Below are positions 5,378 through 7,524 of a stretch of DNA of 7,524 nucleotides, in pieces. The notes under the pieces were generated by a model, which searched no databases, was not told the origin of the DNA, and saw only the letters and a program-made list of their open reading frames with translations. Source of the stretch: Patescibacteria group bacterium (GTDB lineage: Bacteria > Patescibacteriota > Minisyncoccia > Sungbacterales > GWA2-42-14); assembly GCA_018971745.1 (NCBI GenBank), contig JAGXAD010000032.1, positions 1 to 7,524 on the forward strand. The letters are read 5' to 3'. Position numbers and translations under genes: made by a program. Position 1 is the first letter of the stretch; each line of letters opens with the position of its first letter.

Positions 5378-6616
5378 TTATTTCAAGAGTGTTGATAAGT
5401 CAAAATCCGTTTGGGCCATGCGCTCTTTTGCCGATTCAAGCAAGATCCGTTTTTCAAGCAATTGCGCCAAAATCGGCTTGTCATGCGCGCTATTCAGCAG
5501 TACGGCGCCGGCCAGCCGATTGTCTTTCAGAAAAAATCGCTCATACCGCCGCTCAAACGGATCGCCGCGCGATACGGATTCGGCGTAATCGGGCGCGGAC
5601 GTTCCAAGCAGGGTTATGTTCATCCCAAAACTCATCATTGAATAAAACGGGACAAATCTGAATTCTTGTTTTTCCTCTCCCGTTTTTAAAGACATATTCG
5701 CGCCCGCGACTTTGCCCTGCAAAAAAGCTCCTGTCCAATTGCCGGAAATATGCCTGCTTCCCAATATCGCGTCTTCATATTCCGCAATGTCTCCCGCGGC
5801 ATATATTCCGGAAATGTTCGTTTCCAAAAAACTGTTCGCAACAACGCCCGCCTTGCCCGTTGTGATTCCGGAACCGTCCAAAAAATCAAAATTCCGTTCA
5901 AGGCCTATCCCGACGCCAACGGCGTCAGCAGGAAGCGACATTCCGTTTTTGGTAATCACGCGCTCCGCCCGCTCCTTTCCTTCAATCTCCGCAATTTCAT
6001 CCTCAAACGCCAATGTTATGTTACGCGACTGTAAATGATCGTGCAAAATCCTTACCCCTGCGGAATCCAAAAGATTACCGAACATATTTTTATGTTTGCA
6101 AATCAAGGTCGTCGGAACGTCCGCTTTGTGAAATATTTCCAAAAATTCAAGCGCTATAAATTTATCGCCAACAACAACCGCACGGTTTACGTCCGGCAAA
6201 GCGCGTTTCAGAACTTCGGCGTCGTCAATCGTGTGCAAACGGAAAATTCCTTTTTTATTTCCTCCTTCCACGGGCCATTGTCTTGGCGTCCCGCCCGACG
6301 CAATAAGCAGTTTGTCAAAACTCAGGCGCGTGTTGTCGTCCAACAAAACGGATTGCTCGTCCGGCAATACCCGCGTTGCCTTGCGCCCGAAAAAAAGAAA
6401 AATTTCTTTTTTTTCAAAATCCGCGATGGCGCGCAAGTTCAAACGGGTGCGTTCAACATCGCCTTTCACGTATGCGGGAAGCAGAACGCGCGAATACAGC
6501 GGCACTGTCTCGTCCGAAACAATCGCGATGGTTCCTTCGCGGTCCCGCTCCCGAATGGTTTCCGCGGCCGTTACTCCGGCAATGCCGCCGCCAATGATGC
6601 AGTAATGATAATGCAT
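5378..6616 (-). CDS. FAD-dependent oxidoreductase, rubredoxin-reductase/NirB N-terminal type
   Basis: A 412-residue flavoprotein of the pyridine-nucleotide-disulfide oxidoreductase fold without redox cysteines (only Cys6 and Cys173), so it should transfer electrons directly to an acceptor protein or small molecule. The FAD motif IIGGGIAG is at 7-14, YSRVLLPAYVKGD (41-53) resembles the NirB/rubredoxin reductase loop, and the second FAD motif GIYAAGDIAEYE is at 270-281. A C-terminal domain follows (about 320-400). Where the NAD-binding GxGxxG is expected the sequence reads VVVGDKFIALEFLE (147-160), so only the first glycine survives; cofactor binding may be altered or lost. GAGGA abuts the ATG (6621-6617, zero spacing), too close for normal Shine-Dalgarno use. 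The immediate Rossmann strand rules out a later start. It is flanked by AT-rich palindromes on both sides. No rubredoxin or nitrite reductase gene is in view, so the electron acceptor is unknown. Confidence 0.9.
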   Translation of the reverse strand: MHYHYCIIGGGIAGVTAAETIRERDREGTIAIVSDETVPLYSRVLLPAYVKGDVERTRLNLRAIADFEKKEIFLFFGRKATRVLPDEQSVLLDDNTRLSFDKLLIASGGTPRQWPVEGGNKKGIFRLHTIDDAEVLKRALPDVNRAVVVGDKFIALEFLEIFHKADVPTTLICKHKNMFGNLLDSAGVRILHDHLQSRNITLAFEDEIAEIEGKERAERVITKNGMSLPADAVGVGIGLERNFDFLDGSGITTGKAGVVANSFLETNISGIYAAGDIAEYEDAILGSRHISGNWTGAFLQGKVAGANMSLKTGEEKQEFRFVPFYSMMSFGMNITLLGTSAPDYAESVSRGDPFERRYERFFLKDNRLAGAVLLNSAHDKPILAQLLEKRILLESAKERMAQTDFDLSTLLK

Positions 6617-6629
6617 TCCTCACAAAATC

Positions 6630-6722
6630 AAAACTCAAAATGCAAACTTCAAAATGACAATTCAAAATGTAAAATTATTTTACATTGTCATTTTACATTT
6701 TAAAATTTGATGTTTGAATTTT
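6630..6722. repeat. Long imperfect AT-rich palindrome before the FAD oxidoreductase gene
   Basis: Two 46-base arms around T6676 match at about three quarters of positions; the innermost ten (AATGTAAAAT / ATTTTACATT, 6666-6686) are perfect. The left arm is also internally repetitive, with TCAAAA(C/T) recurring about every ten bases. It would sit in the 5' leader of the FAD oxidoreductase message. Many Patescibacteria intergenic spacers carry similar A-rich foldbacks, in my experience of such genomes. Confidence 0.7.
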
Positions 6723-6744
6723 TAAAAATTGAAATCTTTAAATA

Positions 6745-6772
6745 ATTATAATCTTTCTATTTTCTATCCTAA
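6745..6772 (-). promoter_or_regulatory. Candidate promoter for the FAD oxidoreductase gene
   Basis: A perfect TATAAT (6750-6745) with a poor TTAGGA (6772-6767) 16 bases upstream. Transcription would begin near 6738 and give a leader of about 120 bases containing the long palindrome. It lies just past the terminator of the preceding gene, which is where a new promoter would be expected. Confidence 0.4.
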
Positions 6773-6784
6773 CATTGCGCGCGG

Positions 6785-6824
6785 AAAAAACAAAAACGCT
6801 CCGCAAAGAGCGAAACGTTTTTGT
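6785..6824 (-). terminator. Strong Rho-independent terminator of the zinc-ribbon gene
   Basis: On the minus strand ACAAAAACG plus TTTCGC (6824-6810) pairs with GCGGAG plus CGTTTTTGT (6804-6790) over 15 positions, with two G-U pairs and a 5-base loop, followed by T's at 6790-6785. It begins 16 bases after the zinc-ribbon gene's stop and separates that gene from the FAD oxidoreductase. Confidence 0.9.
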
Positions 6825-6840
6825 CACCATACCGCCTGAA

Positions 6841-7059
6841 TTACCGTCCGCGAAATCCTCCGCGGGAATCGCCGCGCTCGTCGCGCATCTGGCGAAAACA
6901 ATCCTTGCAGTACACCGGCCGGTCGCCGATCGGCTTGAAAGGCACGGTGGAATCCTTGCCGCACTGAGAGCACTTGATTGCGTGCTCCTCGCGCGGGCCG
7001 TATCCGCCGCCTCCGCCGTAACCGCCTCGTCCGCCTCCGTTCCCGTCATTATTATACAT
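6841..7059 (-). CDS. CxxC-x17-CxxC zinc-ribbon protein with Gly/Arg-rich flanks
   Basis: A 72-residue protein. An N-terminal Gly-rich stretch with RGG (GGGRGGYGGGGGYG, residues 8-21) leads to a zinc ribbon: CSQC (30-33), exactly 17 residues, then CKDC (51-54), with the internal motif VPFKP typical of the family named for this spacing. The tail is Arg-rich and ends in RGGFRGR. Zinc ribbon plus RGG boxes suggests RNA or DNA binding, perhaps with ribosomes or cold-shock-like functions; no role is proven. The frame stays open upstream to 7209, but that extension is coded by the foldback element and lacks similarity to the family, so the ATG at 7059 is chosen. No clear Shine-Dalgarno is seen. The gene is monocistronic, with its own strong terminator. 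Confidence 0.88.
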   Translation of the reverse strand: MYNNDGNGGGRGGYGGGGGYGPREEHAIKCSQCGKDSTVPFKPIGDRPVYCKDCFRQMRDERGDSRGGFRGR

Positions 7060-7071
7060 GAAATAACCACG

Positions 7072-7077
7072 ATTATA
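7072..7077 (-). promoter_or_regulatory. Candidate -10 box for the zinc-ribbon gene
   Basis: A perfect TATAAT (7077-7072) lies 12 bases before the ATG, giving a leader of only about five bases. No good -35 is found at 16-18 bases upstream (the best reads GTAAAA at 7100-7095), and that site abuts the end of the foldback element. A promoter further upstream at 7456-7483 is an alternative. Confidence 0.35.
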
Positions 7078-7100
7078 TGCTATATGATTAATTATTTTAC

Positions 7101-7263
7101 TAGAACCCGTCTCAAAAATGCTTTCGTCGTGAGATTTCAAAACTTCAAGCGAGACGCAGTCAAAAAAATTGAGCAATATGCGGAGCATCTTGCGAACTTT
7201 TTTTGACAAGTCGCAGCAGAAGTTTTGGAATCGGAACAGAAATGATTTTTGAGACGGGTTCTA
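7101..7263. mobile_element. 163-bp foldback MITE-like element
   Basis: Perfect 19-bp terminal inverted repeats, TAGAACCCGTCTCAAAAAT at 7101-7119 and its complement at 7245-7263, bound a sequence that is palindromic nearly throughout. GATTTCAAAACTTC (7132-7145) pairs with GAAGTTTTGGAATC (7219-7232) with one mismatch, GTCAAAAAAA with TTTTTTTGAC, and ATGC/GCAT close a GGA loop at 7182-7184. If the outer TA is the target duplication, the termini begin GAACCCGTCTC, as in TA-targeting (IS630/Tc1-mariner-like) elements. It encodes no transposase. The nearer end lies 41 bases before the zinc-ribbon ATG. Confidence 0.85.
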
Positions 7264-7455
7264 ACAGATTCCACTTACATATATATACTATATACTCGTG
7301 GTCTTCTCATGCACCAGCCGGCGCCAAAAGCGTCTCGTATGCAATTTGCAATAAATAATTGATAGATATATTCGTGAAATTTGCCGCGCGCATTTTGCAA
7401 AACGCGCGGACTTTGCCAATAATATACGACCAATAGTTTTCTAAACTACCTGTTC
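7264..7455. other. Non-coding stretch between the foldback element and the right-edge promoter
   Basis: No credible protein gene is present on either strand. It holds an AT-alternating run (ATATATATACTATATA, near 7279-7294), a GC-rich hairpin at 7384-7409, and lies downstream of a good minus-strand promoter. It could be a long leader for the zinc-ribbon gene, a small RNA gene, or degraded sequence. I could not match it to tRNA, SRP RNA, 6S RNA, RNase P or tmRNA. Confidence 0.5.
7384..7409. repeat. GC-capped hairpin in the right-hand non-coding stretch
   Basis: CCGCGCG (7384-7390) pairs with CGCGCGG (7403-7409); inside, TTTT and AAAA can extend the stem around GC with a two-base CA bulge. The stem is strong, but no T run follows on either strand, so termination is unlikely. 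TTTGCC flanks it on both sides. Confidence 0.6.
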
Positions 7456-7483
7456 ATTATACTCCTCTGCATAAAAAAGTCAA
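7456..7483 (-). promoter_or_regulatory. Strong minus-strand promoter at the right end
   Basis: TTGACT (7483-7478) and a perfect TATAAT (7461-7456) are 16 bases apart, the best promoter match in the window. It points leftward into the non-coding stretch; RNA would start near 7449, about 390 bases before the zinc-ribbon ATG. The -35 partly overlaps a possible terminator T tract, so one of the two readings may be accidental. Confidence 0.55.
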
Positions 7484-7510
7484 GCAACCTACCGCGCAAA
7501 CCCGACTTTT
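7473..7510 (-). terminator. Possible terminator of a gene beyond the right edge
   Basis: On the minus strand AAAAGTC (7510-7504) pairs with GACTTTT (7481-7475), followed by more T's. The 7-bp stem is AT-rich and the loop is 22 bases with little internal pairing, so this is a weak call. It would end a leftward gene lying outside the window. Confidence 0.25.
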
Positions 7511-7524
7511 CGTTCAAGACGGTC

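Noticed and set aside
6035..6703. Plus-strand open frame of 222 codons
   Set aside because: It is antisense to the FAD oxidoreductase, whose frame carries clear FAD motifs; the end runs into the AT-rich palindrome.
6775..7206. Plus-strand open frame of 143 codons across the zinc-ribbon gene
   Set aside because: It lies antisense to the zinc-ribbon gene, terminator and foldback element; its Ala/Ser/Val-rich translation is what a GC-rich glycine-coding stretch gives on the other strand.
7060..7209. N-terminal extension of the zinc-ribbon gene to 7209 (122 residues)
   Set aside because: The added 50 residues are largely coded by the foldback element, lack resemblance to the family and have no ribosome binding site; the ATG at 7059 begins the Gly-rich segment normal for this protein type.
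7203..7232. Outward plus-strand promoter within the foldback element (TTGACA with TGGAAT 17 bases on)
   Set aside because: The -35 is forced by the palindrome's T/A runs, the -10 is weak, and no gene lies downstream within the window.
7264..7449. Known structured RNA such as SRP RNA, 6S RNA or tRNA
   Set aside because: No SRP tetraloop domain, cloverleaf or CCA-adjacent acceptor stem could be made out; left as unassigned non-coding sequence.
7444..7452. Partial match to the repeat arm (ACTACCTG)
   Set aside because: Only eight bases agree with the start-proximal arm and no partner arm lies nearby; chance is likely.
7444..7458. Tiny reading frame (ATG AAC AGG TAG on the minus strand) behind GAGGAG
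   Set aside because: The ATG overlaps the TATAAT box of the predicted promoter, so it would not be inside the transcript; three codons are too few to support as a leader peptide.
1..7524. CRISPR array, phage or defence genes
   Set aside because: No evenly spaced direct repeats and no cas, integrase, toxin-antitoxin or restriction motifs were found; the repeats present are inverted and few.

Overview
The window looks like a stretch of chromosome from a Candidate Phyla Radiation (Patescibacteria) bacterium, most likely a Parcubacteria-type lineage. The clues are a small zinc-ribbon protein with exact CxxC-x17-CxxC spacing and a Gly/Arg-rich tail, a type I have seen mostly in these genomes; short, tightly packed genes with few clear Shine-Dalgarno sites; AT-rich spacers full of palindromic repeats; and small divergent thioredoxin-fold proteins. 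The placement rests on family recognition only; there is no rRNA or other phylogenetic marker here. All ten complete genes end in TAA, and none contains an in-frame TGA.

Layout, left to right. At 1-132 is the terminator of the GAPDH gene, followed by what may be the promoter and first three codons of another minus-strand gene leaving the window. GAPDH (133-1140, minus) is a complete glycolytic enzyme with a promoter so close to its ATG that the message is probably leaderless. A divergent plus-strand gene (1248-1772) encodes an unrecognised membrane protein and ends in a terminator shared with the converging trxB. From 5272 down to 1810 runs a minus-strand thiol-redox cluster: a membrane-anchored DsbA-like thioredoxin (CPFC), a YruB-type glutaredoxin (CVYC), a small CPHC thioredoxin-fold protein, a membrane-anchored DUF3105 protein, a small three-helix membrane protein and a thioredoxin reductase (CSTC). 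A FAD oxidoreductase of the rubredoxin-reductase/NirB-like type lies upstream (5378-6616), and the CxxC-x17-CxxC protein further upstream (6841-7059). The last 465 bases hold a 163-bp foldback element (7101-7263) and a non-coding stretch with a good minus-strand promoter.

How the parts may work together. Thioredoxin reductase plausibly supplies electrons to the glutaredoxin and the CPHC protein in the cytosol. The DsbA-like and DUF3105 proteins face outward on single N-terminal anchors. This is inferred from families and gene order. No DsbB/VKOR partner is visible.

The most interesting signal is a pair of about 150-bp elements (2777-2928 and 4341-4487) that fill the whole gap before trxB and before the glutaredoxin gene. 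They have related inverted arms, and the start-proximal arm in both copies supplies a TATAAT box and the first two bases of the downstream ATG. In a read-through mRNA the two arms would pair and bury the start codon; an mRNA begun inside the element would leave it free. This suggests a repeat used as an insulated start module for selected redox genes.
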